From positions 1 to 58,372 of the forward strand of contig CALLAU010000010.1 in the NCBI GenBank assembly GCA_938002015.1: a stretch of DNA of 58,372 nt, in the 5' to 3' direction. The translations under genes and the position numbers were made by a program. This document shows, in pieces, positions 26,719 to 35,032 of this stretch (positions are counted from its first letter, which is position 1; every line of letters starts with the position of its first letter). The DNA is from an uncultured Bdellovibrionales bacterium (GTDB taxonomy: Bacteria; Bdellovibrionota; Bdellovibrionia; Bdellovibrionales; UBA1609). The notes below the pieces were generated by a model, which saw only the letters and a program-made list of their open reading frames with translations, did no database searches and had not been told where the DNA came from.

Positions 26719-27660
26719 CTATCTTTTTACCATAACATAAGTACCTAGGGTTCTTAGTTTCTTACCTCTACCTCTATAAAAAGTAATATTTCCCTCTAAT
26801 CTATTAGCTCCTTTAAAGTGGCCATTAAACTGAATTCTTCTTTCACCAGCTTCCTCACTCCAGAATCTAAAGTTAATATATGGATTAGTATTTCTTTCTA
26901 AATCTAAAATAGCAGGCTCATCTGGATGCAGGATAAACCTCTCTCCTTTATATATAATAACACGGTTAATATCATCAGGCTGAACCCAGTAACTACCAAA
27001 ACGAGTTAGTATATCATAATCAAAAGAGTCACCTGTTGAAATATTTAACCTTTGCTTCTCTGAGTTAAATATTTCAAGTTCACCTCTCCACTGTCCTAAA
27101 TACTGCTCTGACCACCTTGTATTCGTATATGCTTCAATTTGAGTGTTAATAGTTTTAAACTCATCTCCATCTTTTAAAACATGCAGGACAAGGTCTCCAC
27201 TTAAATGATCTTTATTAAAAGCTCTTCTTGCTTCAACACAATATATAAAAGCAAAACGAGGTCTTGGAGACTGAAACTCTTTTGAACAAACGCTTAAAAC
27301 AGCATTATCACCTTGAATAGTGTTTTGTTGATCTTCTTGAGCAAAAGCAAAACTATCACCTCCAAGGTTTAACACTCTACCAAGAGTAGTATCTGCCCAG
27401 TGATATAAATTCTTATTATTAAAGAAAACCCCTTCTTCAACAGAAAGGCCTTCTCTTGCCAATCTCATGCTTACGTTTTTAAGATCATTAGAGTGTCTAA
27501 CTTCTAATATATTTACACGACTTACATCTTTGTTGTTCACATTATAAGTGCCTGAAATATCATAAAGATCAGCTTTTTTTACTGAATTATCATCATCACT
27601 GCAGGATACGACACAAGTGACAAAAATAAGCCCCAATAAGTAAATTACAATCGATTTCAT
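26719..27660 (-). CDS. Lipoprotein of unknown function
   Basis: The 313-residue protein has a lipoprotein signal peptide (CVVSCSDDD, lipobox Cys at about residue 20) followed by Asp, an outer-membrane-avoidance signal in E. coli only if directly at +2; here the +2 residue is Ser. The mature part has two related beta-rich halves with repeated tyrosine and tryptophan residues (GTYNVNN..., YLGQWRGELEIFN, FNGHFKGANRLEGNITFYRG). The last block resembles a domain of lipocalin-like or beta-barrel type, but no family is certain. GGAGG precedes the ATG. It is the first gene of a unit with the exported methyltransferase-like gene. Confidence 0.7.
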   Translation of the reverse strand: MKSIVIYLLGLIFVTCVVSCSDDDNSVKKADLYDISGTYNVNNKDVSRVNILEVRHSNDLKNVSMRLAREGLSVEEGVFFNNKNLYHWADTTLGRVLNLGGDSFAFAQEDQQNTIQGDNAVLSVCSKEFQSPRPRFAFIYCVEARRAFNKDHLSGDLVLHVLKDGDEFKTINTQIEAYTNTRWSEQYLGQWRGELEIFNSEKQRLNISTGDSFDYDILTRFGSYWVQPDDINRVIIYKGERFILHPDEPAILDLERNTNPYINFRFWSEEAGERRIQFNGHFKGANRLEGNITFYRGRGKKLRTLGTYVMVKR

Positions 27661-27815
27661 AGCTAAAAAGCCTCCATTCTCTAAATTAAAGCAAGACTTA
27701 TTCCATCTTTATAAACACAGGGGTTTTACTTAAAAGCTGTAAATTCCTAGCCAGCAAGGAGTCTCAACTAAAGACTTTTTTAGTCCCTTTATTCAAAGTG
27801 TGCTATAAAATACGT

Positions 27816-28121
27816 ATGGGTATTTCGAGCCAAAAAAAAGAGTCCTGGGAAAGAATAAACCCTGAGAACAAAGAACGCATAGTTCAAATGGCATGGGAAG
27901 ACCGGAGTGCTTTTGATGACATATCAAAACAGTTTCAAATTTCAGTAAATGATATTGAACGCTTTATGAGAACTCAGTTAAATGAGAAAGATTACAAGCG
28001 CTGGAGAAAAAGAGCTAACACCCAAGGCTCTCTTAAGCACAGAAAAATAAGAAATCCTGAAGTTGAACGGTTTAAATGTTCAAGACAACGCATGGACGGA
28101 TCAACAAAAGGCTGGAAATAA
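27816..28121 (+). CDS. TIGR03643 family protein (small basic HTH-like)
   Basis: The 101-residue basic protein matches the TIGR03643 family: IVQMAWEDRSAFDDISKQFQ, then ISVNDIERFMRTQL, then YKRWRKRANTQGSLKHRK. The first part looks like a helix-turn-helix. The family function is unknown; a nucleic acid-binding role is plausible. The start is ATG at 27816. A GTG 18 bases earlier lacks a ribosome binding site. TATAAA at 27804-27809 would place transcription start almost at the ATG, so the message may be leaderless. The gene is divergent from the lipoprotein gene. Confidence 0.8.
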   Translation: MGISSQKKESWERINPENKERIVQMAWEDRSAFDDISKQFQISVNDIERFMRTQLNEKDYKRWRKRANTQGSLKHRKIRNPEVERFKCSRQRMDGSTKGWK

Positions 28122-28188
28122 TAGCTTAAAAAAGCTGCCGGCTAAATACACTGCACCTTTCGTGATAGAAAAAATTAATTAAGTTACC

Positions 28189-28836
28189 TTAATCAATTTC
28201 AGTTAGTTTTTTATTTGGCTTTGCATAGCTTAAACGGCTAAGACGACTAGTTTCGTGATATGAGTCTAAACCTGATAAAGACAAGGTTCCTGCATGCTCT
28301 ATATCAATAAAGCCATCTTCTTTTAATGAGTCTGTTGGAATATAGATATGCTCTATCTCACCTAATACCATATGTGTTTTATTATATGATATGTCCATAA
28401 TTTCGATTAACTTAAGACCAATTTGAATGTTACTTTCTTCTACATAAGGAGCAAGAAATCCATCTTTAAACTCTTTGCCTAAACCTACTTCATCAAACTC
28501 TGAAACTTCATATGGGTACCTAGCACTTGCTTGATGTCCCTTTTTATAAATATCTTTATTAAAATGATTAATGGTAAACACCTTCATCTCTTTTATATTT
28601 ATAAATGTATGCCTTGGCGAGCTACTTGAATGAGGCCTTAAAATAAAACCCATTAAAGGTGGATTAGCCCCAACGTGAAAACAAGAGCTTATAACAGATA
28701 AATTAGTTTGTTTTTTATCGTTTATAGTCCCGACAAGATTGACTGATTTAAAGCCACTTAAGCAGTTTATAATTCTTGTCCATGCCCTTTTTTCGTAATT
28801 ACTTTGTTCTTTCTTAGAAATATATTTTTTTTTCAT
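28189..28836 (-). CDS. Flavin reductase-like FMN-binding protein
   Basis: The 215-residue protein fits the flavin reductase/FMN-binding split-barrel family. Typical segments are NCLSGFKSVNLVGTINDKKQ, TNLSVISSCFHVGANPPLMG and FILRPHSSSSPRHTFINI (the FMN phosphate loop), followed by FTINHFN and VLGEIEHIYIP. Members use FMN to reduce flavin or act as flavoredoxins. The substrate is unknown. The start ATG 28836 was chosen because GAGAGAAG lies right upstream, not the ATG six codons earlier. It stands alone with long upstream DNA. Confidence 0.85.
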   Translation of the reverse strand: MKKKYISKKEQSNYEKRAWTRIINCLSGFKSVNLVGTINDKKQTNLSVISSCFHVGANPPLMGFILRPHSSSSPRHTFINIKEMKVFTINHFNKDIYKKGHQASARYPYEVSEFDEVGLGKEFKDGFLAPYVEESNIQIGLKLIEIMDISYNKTHMVLGEIEHIYIPTDSLKEDGFIDIEHAGTLSLSGLDSYHETSRLSRLSYAKPNKKLTEID

Positions 28837-29148
28837 ACTTCTCTCTTTCAACAATTTATTCTAGAACGCTCCTCACTCTCTGACCGCTCTTCTGTGACCA
28901 CAAATAAAGATAGCATTTTATCTACCTAGATACTTTAAATAAAAATTAATTCTTTACCACTTTAAGGCTTTCTTAACAAAATTATCAATTTTTTTCTTGA
29001 GTCATCCATTTAAACTTAATGGTATACTTATTTTTAAAGGAGGTAAATTTTAGGCAGTTTTCACAAGCTAAATGCTTATCATTTAAGTCTCATTTTCATT
29101 TAGAGCTCTTTTACTTGATAGAAAACATATAAATGCTACAAATACTCC
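28837..29148. other. Intergenic region with extended -10 promoter and an orphan Shine-Dalgarno
   Basis: This 312-base AT-rich gap lies between two divergent genes. On the plus strand TGG-TATACT (29020-29028) is an extended -10 element, which would give a leader of over 100 bases for the DUF72 gene. AAAGGAGG at 29036-29043 is a perfect ribosome binding site, yet no ATG, GTG or TTG follows at the proper distance. No coding sequence or repeat was seen. Confidence 0.35.
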
Positions 29149-30030
29149 ATGGACTTTGGGGACCTTCATGATATTTCTAGTGTTGACTTCACCTTACAAG
29201 AACCCCGTTTCTTATCTCAACTCATAGCACCTCCCAAAAAAGACTGGTATTTAGGATGTCCTATATGGTCACACAAAGGTCTTTTAAAAAGACTCACCAA
29301 ACAAAAAAGTGACCGTCATGAACTTGAGGTTTACTCAAGATCTTTTAATTCAATTGAACTTAATTCTTCTTACTATAATATTCCCACACAAGAACAGATT
29401 AAAAAATGGAAATCTTTTACACCTGACTATTTTAAATTTTTTCCTAAAGCTCCAAAAGATCTTTGTTTTAGACCCTATGACAAACTGCCACATCATCTCT
29501 TAGACTTATACTTTGACTCATTAAATAACTTTGGAGAAAAGTTAGAAGAAAGCTTCTTACAGTTTTCACCCTACATTAGTCCTCATGAAAAAAAATATGT
29601 GTTTGATCTTTTAGAGTCATTACCAGAAAATTTTAAATTCTCTATTGAGCTTAGGCATGCAGACTGGTTTACAAACAAAGCTCAGCTTCTAAGGCTTTGT
29701 GAATACTTAAATAAAAAGAACATAGGTTTAGTTTTAACAGATACTCCTGGAAGAAGAGATGTTTTACCTATGATTTTTACTACTAACAGAGCATTTATCA
29801 GATTTAAAGGTCATAATAACTGCCCCTTAGACTATGAACGCTTAAATGAATGGATTGGCATACTTAAAAACTCAAAATATCTTAGTAAGGTTTATTTTTT
29901 TCATCACCACTCTGATGAGCAATACTGTATCGATACCATTAAATATTTTCAAAAAACTGTTTTTAAAGAATCTCAGAACAGCTTGCCTGAAATTGATTTA
30001 AAGAAAAACAATCAACTTTCACTAATATAA
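29149..30030 (+). CDS. DUF72 (YecE) family protein
   Basis: The 293-residue protein shows the DUF72 pattern: YLGCPIWSHKGLLKR, then YSRSFNSIELNSSYYNIPTQ, KWKSFTPDYFKFFPKAPKD, FSIELRHADWF and GLVLTDTPG, later FIRFKGHNN and VYFFHHHSD. The fold is a TIM barrel and the function is not settled. The ATG at 29149 has no clear Shine-Dalgarno sequence. The gene is convergent with the rhomboid gene, with 4 bases between the stops. Confidence 0.88.
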   Translation: MDFGDLHDISSVDFTLQEPRFLSQLIAPPKKDWYLGCPIWSHKGLLKRLTKQKSDRHELEVYSRSFNSIELNSSYYNIPTQEQIKKWKSFTPDYFKFFPKAPKDLCFRPYDKLPHHLLDLYFDSLNNFGEKLEESFLQFSPYISPHEKKYVFDLLESLPENFKFSIELRHADWFTNKAQLLRLCEYLNKKNIGLVLTDTPGRRDVLPMIFTTNRAFIRFKGHNNCPLDYERLNEWIGILKNSKYLSKVYFFHHHSDEQYCIDTIKYFQKTVFKESQNSLPEIDLKKNNQLSLI

Positions 30031-30034
30031 GCTA

Positions 30035-30661
30035 CTATTGGACCTTCTGCTTGATAGGGAAAAATTTAACAAAACAAATTGAAGCCACTGCACCTAACAT
30101 ATGTCCAAAATGATCTACCTGCATGTTTGTATGACTTGAGTATCTTATGTGTTCTTCAAGTGAGAGGATAGCTACTAAAAAAATAAAGAATAAGACGTTT
30201 ATTATAAATGATTTTTTAGTGTAATTTACTTCATCAATAAAATATGCAGCACCTAAACCGAATACACCACCAGATATACCAATTGAGCCACCTTCGTATA
30301 AGAAAGATGAGAGTGATGAAAAAAGAAGTGATATAATAAAAATAACTAAATATCTTTTTATACCGACTCTCTTTTCATAAAGACTAAGTATACCTATAAA
30401 CCCTATATTAGAAATCAAATGAAGAAGGCTTCCATGAAGAAACGGGGCTATAAAAAACCAGAAAAGTATATTATCAGGAAAAGGCTCTTCTACCTGCAAC
30501 GCGAAAATTGCAAGCACCAGATTTCCAACTATTAAAGATCCTAAAACACTTAATACATGTTTAGAGTATGATAAAGGCTCTGCTTTGAGGTTCTCAGGCT
30601 CAGGCTTAAGTAGTACCAAAAGCAAATTGAATATAAGAAAAACTCCAAAAAGCAATATCAT
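30035..30661 (-). CDS. Rhomboid-family intramembrane serine protease
   Basis: The 208-residue protein has about six membrane segments. The catalytic serine lies in GISGGVFGLGAAYF (GxSG motif), and the His partner in VDHFGHMLGAV. The typical loop FLHGSLLHLISNIGFIG, with His and Asn, forms the oxyanion site. Rhomboids cut membrane proteins within the bilayer. It overlaps the upstream gene by 4 bases (ATGA), so it is translationally coupled to that membrane protein. The substrate is unknown. Confidence 0.9.
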   Translation of the reverse strand: MILLFGVFLIFNLLLVLLKPEPENLKAEPLSYSKHVLSVLGSLIVGNLVLAIFALQVEEPFPDNILFWFFIAPFLHGSLLHLISNIGFIGILSLYEKRVGIKRYLVIFIISLLFSSLSSFLYEGGSIGISGGVFGLGAAYFIDEVNYTKKSFIINVLFFIFLVAILSLEEHIRYSSHTNMQVDHFGHMLGAVASICFVKFFPIKQKVQ

Positions 30662-31065
30662 ATAGAGTTTAGTGTCTTTAAGTGTTCTAATTCGGTGTCA
30701 CTGATTTTAGGAATTTTAGCAACTCCTTTTCTCTGTGCCTTAATTTTTAAAGTCCTTTTATTTGAAAAAGTGAACTTTAATGGGATCTGAACTTTAAGAA
30801 TTGTCTTCTTTATTTCAACGCTTATGATTTCTTCGTTTTTAAAAAACTCATAAGACCCTGGCTTTCCCCAAAAAGTAAGCTTATGAAAGTGAATACCTGA
30901 TTTTGTTAAACCTATGTAGTAATGCCTCACACCTAAAAATAATAACGGTCCAATAACAAAGTACCACCAAAAAGATGGGATTTTAGTGGCTAGAAAGTAA
31001 CCTATTAGATCTTCATCTTGCTTGAGTTTACTAACAACTAATTTTCTAACATCTTCTTTCTTCAT
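30658..31065 (-). CDS. Small membrane protein with PH-like domain
   Basis: The 135-residue protein has one strongly hydrophobic stretch (WWYFVIGPLLFLGVRHYYIG, about residues 33-52). It is followed by a beta-rich cytoplasmic part that resembles bacterial PH-like domains (YIGLTKSGIHFHKL, EEIISVEIKKTILKVQIP). The family is not certain. The ribosome binding site GGGAG, 7 bases before the ATG, is buried in a strong hairpin. The rhomboid gene follows with a 4-base overlap, suggesting a shared function at the membrane. Confidence 0.65.
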   Translation of the reverse strand: MKKEDVRKLVVSKLKQDEDLIGYFLATKIPSFWWYFVIGPLLFLGVRHYYIGLTKSGIHFHKLTFWGKPGSYEFFKNEEIISVEIKKTILKVQIPLKFTFSNKRTLKIKAQRKGVAKIPKISDTELEHLKTLNSI

Positions 31066-31107
31066 AAAAAAACTCCCACATGCTAAGTTTAATCACGTGA
31101 GAGTTTT
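31066..31107 (-). promoter_or_regulatory. Terminator-like hairpin overlapping a ribosome binding site
   Basis: On the minus strand a 14-bp stem (complement of 31094-31107 with 31069-31082, two G-U pairs, 11-base loop) is followed by a U7 run. It sits just before the ATG of the gene at 30658-31065. The 3' arm contains GGGAG, that gene's ribosome binding site. It can end the transcript of the gene upstream, or hide the ribosome binding site, or both. Confidence 0.65.
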
Positions 31108-31152
31108 ATAGCAATAATATAGTCTAGCTACAGAATCTAAGCTTATAAACTC

Positions 31153-31530
31153 TTAATCATCCCAACTCTCAAGAACCTTCATTTCTAAATCACAGCTTTG
31201 ACCGTCAAATTTTTCTATATTAACTCGGTATAAAATCTGAGGTAAAAATCCACTAGCAGGAGGGTAGCACATAAACTTATAAGCAATAGTTTTATCCCCT
31301 TTTACAATTGCTCTAGTAAGTGCACATGACCTTTTTGTGATTTCACACTCACGGCTTTCTGGCAGCCTATCACAAACCTCAAATGAATAATCCTCAACAA
31401 CTAAGGCTTTTGATTCTAACATACAATCAACATAAACTTCTGTTGCTATAGGCGTTACTGGAACGGCTTTGGTCGCAATGGCAAATGGGCATGTGAGTGC
31501 TACTAAAAAAAATAATGTTAATGATTTCAT
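31153..31530 (-). CDS. Exported Cys-rich protein of unknown function
   Basis: The 125-residue protein has a signal peptide (about residues 1-19). The mature part holds six Cys (DCML, EVCD, RECE, RSCAL, FMCYPP, QSCDLE), which allows three disulfides. It looks like a compact secreted domain. AAGGAGGAG precedes the ATG. No family was recognised. A terminator-like hairpin lies after the stop. Confidence 0.65.
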   Translation of the reverse strand: MKSLTLFFLVALTCPFAIATKAVPVTPIATEVYVDCMLESKALVVEDYSFEVCDRLPESRECEITKRSCALTRAIVKGDKTIAYKFMCYPPASGFLPQILYRVNIEKFDGQSCDLEMKVLESWDD

Positions 31531-31620
31531 TAAAACTCCTCCTTATAAAGTATAAATAAGAAGTAGCTAAAAGGTTAAAGTATGTACAGATAAGGCGAAG
31601 TTTTAAAATATAATCATAAC

Positions 31621-31679
31621 AAAAATATGAATGCATTTATAGCAAATCTTGCTGCGGCTTAAAAGGAATGCATATTTTT
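31621..31679. terminator. Terminator-like hairpin after mpl, with symmetric flanks
   Basis: AAAAATATG (31621-31629) pairs with CATATTTTT (31671-31679), enclosing a smaller hairpin AGCAA-ATC-TTGCT (31641-31653). T-runs lie at the 3' side on both strands, so it could stop transcription in either direction. It sits just past the mpl stop on the minus strand. Confidence 0.5.
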
Positions 31680-31686
31680 TTAGTAA

Positions 31687-33102
31687 TTATTTAAATTTTG
31701 CAGCAAAATCTAAGTGAACACCTTCAAAACCACCATTAGACATAAAAATAACAACATCATTACCACTTAAATTTGATGCAACTAGGTTTGGGATGTTTAA
31801 AGTCTGATCAGTTGTTTTTGCGCTACCGCCAGCTGAGTTAATATCATCAACTAGAACCTTAGATGAAAAAGTGTCTTCTTCTGATTTCTTTTTAACAGGA
31901 GCAATAATAGCTAAATCAGCTTTTAAAAAACTTTTAACATAGTCTTTTTGAAAAACCGATTTTCTTGAAGTTGCCGATCTTGGCTCAAAAATACCTATGA
32001 GATTAGCTTTAGGAAAACGAGCTTTAAATGCTTCAAGTGTTAACTTAACTGCACTCGGATGATGAGCAAAGTCTTCAAAAACTTTGATATTTTCTTTATC
32101 TACTAAGCACTGCTGTCTTCTTGCCACACCTTTAAAGGTTGCAGCTGATTTTAAAATTTCACTTACCTCAAAGCCTTTATAATCAAGTGTGCAAAGAACA
32201 GCTAAAAAATTCATAGTATTATACGTACCGTACCAATTACCAAAAAAACGAAAGTCTTCACCCTTAAAAGAGATATGAACTTCTGTACCTTTCTCATTTA
32301 CTTCTTCTTTAATAATTTGAGCAAAACAGTCTTTAGATTTTCCATAGGATCTTTTCTCAAATGCATATCTCTGCTCTGCTAAAAGGTCCTGTATATTTTC
32401 ATCATCCCCATTATACACAAGCATATCAGTAGTTCTTTCTAGTAAAATTCTAAAAGCATCTTTTACTTGCTCTAAATCATCGTAAATATCTATATGATCA
32501 AACTCAACACTCGTTAACACTGTGTTTTTAGGGTAATAATGTTTAAACTTAGGAACTTTATCAAAAAAAGCTGTGTCGTACTCATCCCCTTCAATAGCAA
32601 ACCAGTTTGAATCTCTTCCTGAAAAAGAATATGAAAAATTAGCTGGAACTCCACCGATAAGATAACCCGGCTCTTGGCCTAAAGATTCTAAAGCCCATGT
32701 CATCATGCTAGTAGTAGTAGTCTTTCCATGAGTACCCGAGCAAACTACATTTTCTCTATCTTTTAAGAAAAGCTCTCCTAAAACTTGTGGCAGTGATGAA
32801 AATTTTAAATCAGATTCCATTAAGGCTTTTGTCTCATCCATTTTAGCAGTCATCACATTACCTACGACAACAAAGTCTGGCTTTATATCAAGATTCGATG
32901 CTTGAAACCCTTTCATGATCTTTATGCCAAGCTTTTCAAGCTGCGTAGACATTGGCGGATAAACATTTTCATCACTTCCTGTAACCTTAAACCCTTTTTC
33001 TTGTAAAATCCCAGCCAAGCTTCCCATTGCTGTTCCACAGATTCCCATAAGATGAACATGAGCACCCGGTTTTAAATTTGATATTGATGAAGCTTCTCTC
33101 AT
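31687..33102 (-). CDS. mpl: UDP-N-acetylmuramate:L-alanyl-gamma-D-glutamyl-meso-diaminopimelate ligase
   Basis: Mpl joins recycled murein tripeptide to UDP-MurNAc, saving the ladder of Mur ligases. The 471-residue length fits. Motifs: VHLMGICGTAMGSLAGILQE at the N-terminus, ATP loop CSGTHGKTTTTSMM, and the later EGDEYDTAFFDKVPKF, SVEFDHIDIY and EDFAHHPSAV. It differs from MurC by the Mpl-type GICGTAMG start and EGDEYDTAFFD. GAGG precedes the ATG. It is the last of four genes in a minus-strand unit with a beta-lactamase-fold hydrolase, LD-carboxypeptidase and a fatty acid hydroxylase; together these point to murein recycling. Confidence 0.95.
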   Translation of the reverse strand: MREASSISNLKPGAHVHLMGICGTAMGSLAGILQEKGFKVTGSDENVYPPMSTQLEKLGIKIMKGFQASNLDIKPDFVVVGNVMTAKMDETKALMESDLKFSSLPQVLGELFLKDRENVVCSGTHGKTTTTSMMTWALESLGQEPGYLIGGVPANFSYSFSGRDSNWFAIEGDEYDTAFFDKVPKFKHYYPKNTVLTSVEFDHIDIYDDLEQVKDAFRILLERTTDMLVYNGDDENIQDLLAEQRYAFEKRSYGKSKDCFAQIIKEEVNEKGTEVHISFKGEDFRFFGNWYGTYNTMNFLAVLCTLDYKGFEVSEILKSAATFKGVARRQQCLVDKENIKVFEDFAHHPSAVKLTLEAFKARFPKANLIGIFEPRSATSRKSVFQKDYVKSFLKADLAIIAPVKKKSEEDTFSSKVLVDDINSAGGSAKTTDQTLNIPNLVASNLSGNDVVIFMSNGGFEGVHLDFAAKFK

Positions 33103-33141
33103 TTTTTAATTTACCTCTACTAAACTTAATATTTAAAAAAC

Positions 33142-34146
33142 CTAAACTTTATTCATTACAAAATATTTATAAATAAGATCATGAATAATAGGTCTGTACT
33201 TATTAAAACTCACATTGTTTCTATCAGGAAAAGTTCTATTAGACAAAATACTAACAAAAAGATCTTTGTCTGGATCAAACCAAAATGATGTTCCTGTAAA
33301 CCCTAAATGCCCAATAGACTTTTTTGAAAATAAACTTCCCGCTGTTGAAAGCTTACCTGAAGGAGTCATAAAACCAACAGCCCAGCCATCTTCTTTCTTC
33401 CTGTAAAATTTTTGTTTCTTTTTATAGTTTAACCTTAAAACCTCACCAAACTTTAGCATATCACTTATACTTCCAAAAAGACCTGTATGAGGCTGCACAC
33501 CACCAAGCATATACGCGTTTCGATCAAAAACTTCACCTTGAATAAGTTTTTTCCTCCACTCACATTTTTCAGTAGGGGCTGTCATTTTTTTACTAGTATT
33601 AAAATCTAAACTTAGTGGGTAATTTAGATCCGATTTAATCTCACTCCATAGTTTTGAAAGTGGTTTTTTAGAGTAGGCCTCTAATACCTCTCCTAATAGT
33701 AAATACCCGATATCTGAGTAAATTACGTCTACTGTTTTTTTACTCTTAAGCTTATTAAACTCAGCTCTTAAAATATTTCTTAAGTAAGTTTTTTTTTCTA
33801 ACTCACTCTGCTCCTCATTAAGACTCTCATATATCTTAATATGACCTGGCAAACCTGAAGTATGGGTTAAAAGTCGCTCAACCTTTATTTCAGAAGAATC
33901 TAACCAAGGGATTACATCAGATACTTTCTTTTTTAAGATTTCAGGATATTTATTAATAACTATAGATGAAACAAATATAGCTTTTGTCATTGAGGCAAGC
34001 TCATATCTTTTGTAGTCTTTTCCAAATTTTGCTTTAAATACAGAATCACCCTTATAAAGAACCCCTATTTTTAAAGAGAACTCTTTATTTTTAAAAAGCT
34101 CACTATCTAAGCTTTTATAAATAAGTTTTTTTAACTCTAAAGACAC
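33142..34146 (-). CDS. Beta-lactamase-fold serine hydrolase
   Basis: The 334-residue protein has the beta-lactamase/transpeptidase fold: ELASMTKAIFVSSIV with the SxxK pair, HTSGLPGH, then YSDIGYLLLGEVLEAY (YxN position), and GHLGFTGTSFWFD near the C-terminus. Family members include class C beta-lactamases, D,D-carboxypeptidases and esterases. There is no clear signal peptide at the N-terminus, so it may act in the cytoplasm. The start is GTG, one base after the ldcA stop (TAAGTG). The context of ldcA and mpl suggests cleavage of a murein fragment; this is inferred. Confidence 0.85.
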   Translation of the reverse strand: MSLELKKLIYKSLDSELFKNKEFSLKIGVLYKGDSVFKAKFGKDYKRYELASMTKAIFVSSIVINKYPEILKKKVSDVIPWLDSSEIKVERLLTHTSGLPGHIKIYESLNEEQSELEKKTYLRNILRAEFNKLKSKKTVDVIYSDIGYLLLGEVLEAYSKKPLSKLWSEIKSDLNYPLSLDFNTSKKMTAPTEKCEWRKKLIQGEVFDRNAYMLGGVQPHTGLFGSISDMLKFGEVLRLNYKKKQKFYRKKEDGWAVGFMTPSGKLSTAGSLFSKKSIGHLGFTGTSFWFDPDKDLFVSILSNRTFPDRNNVSFNKYRPIIHDLIYKYFVMNKV

Positions 34147-35028
34147 TTAGACATTATTATGCAGACTTACCTTTTGGTCCAGGGCTCGGTCCAGTGTAAG
34201 AAGACTTTTCTTACCTAACCAAAAAGGTCTATTCTCTTTAATATGCCCTGCACTCATACCTGAAAGTACAGGGAAGTTTTGCTCTTTTGCCCAATCTTTT
34301 AAATAGGCATTAATCTTTAAAAGCTCTTTTTTATTCTCATGAGTAAAACCACCTAGAACAACTGCCCTAACTCCAGTTAAAAAACCAGACTGCTTCATAT
34401 GTTCTAAAATTCTATTTATTTTATATGCAGGTTCGGCAATCTCTTCTAAAAAAAGAATCCTTCCTTTAACGCCCTTATCATAATCTGTACCGATAACAGC
34501 CTGCAGACTTACAAGATTTCCACCAATAACTTTTGCTGAGATAGGCTTTTGTCCTACTTTATTAAGTCTTTTTAACCCGTTAAAGACAGGTCTTGAGTCT
34601 TTAGGCTTATGAATAAATCCGAGAGTCTCTTTAAGTACTTTCTTTGAATGAACATTTATAAAACTATTAGCATGAGGTCCATGCACTGAAGCTCTTTCTA
34701 AAACTTGGTTGATATAATAATGAAGAGAAGTGATATCACTAAAACCCATTAAAACTTTGTCTATTTTATAGTCTTTTCTAGACATGCCATCAAGAAGTTG
34801 ATGTGACCCATACCCTCCTCTTAAACACCATATAAAATCAGACTCCTTGTTTTTAAACGCTGCTTTTAAATCAGACAGCCTTTTATCATAAGAAGCTGAA
34901 CATATGAGGCTTTTTTCAAACTTTGGAAAGCCAAACAAAAAATCTTGGGTTTTTAAAAAAGACTTTGTTTTTTTGACATCTTCAATCTTAATACTCGATG
35001 CAGGAGCTATAATCTCTATTCTTTTCAT
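34147..35028 (-). CDS. ldcA: Murein tetrapeptide LD-carboxypeptidase (S66)
   Basis: LdcA removes the terminal D-Ala from the murein tetrapeptide in the cytoplasm. The 293-residue length fits S66. Features: WCLRGGYGSHQLLDG; the nucleophile Ser in LMGFSDITSLHY; the Glu in LFLEEIAEPAYKINRILEHM; the His in GMSAGHIKEN. These are the three catalytic residues of the family. It sits between a fatty acid hydroxylase and a beta-lactamase-fold gene. Its product, the tripeptide, is the substrate of Mpl encoded two genes downstream. Confidence 0.93.
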   Translation of the reverse strand: MKRIEIIAPASSIKIEDVKKTKSFLKTQDFLFGFPKFEKSLICSASYDKRLSDLKAAFKNKESDFIWCLRGGYGSHQLLDGMSRKDYKIDKVLMGFSDITSLHYYINQVLERASVHGPHANSFINVHSKKVLKETLGFIHKPKDSRPVFNGLKRLNKVGQKPISAKVIGGNLVSLQAVIGTDYDKGVKGRILFLEEIAEPAYKINRILEHMKQSGFLTGVRAVVLGGFTHENKKELLKINAYLKDWAKEQNFPVLSGMSAGHIKENRPFWLGKKSLLTLDRALDQKVSLHNNV

Positions 35029-35032
35029 ATAC

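Noticed and set aside
31427..31636. Minus-strand open frame overlapping the start of the exported Cys-rich gene
   Set aside because: It is out of frame with that gene, has no ribosome binding site, and lacks a signal peptide or other feature; the gene at 31153-31530 has both.
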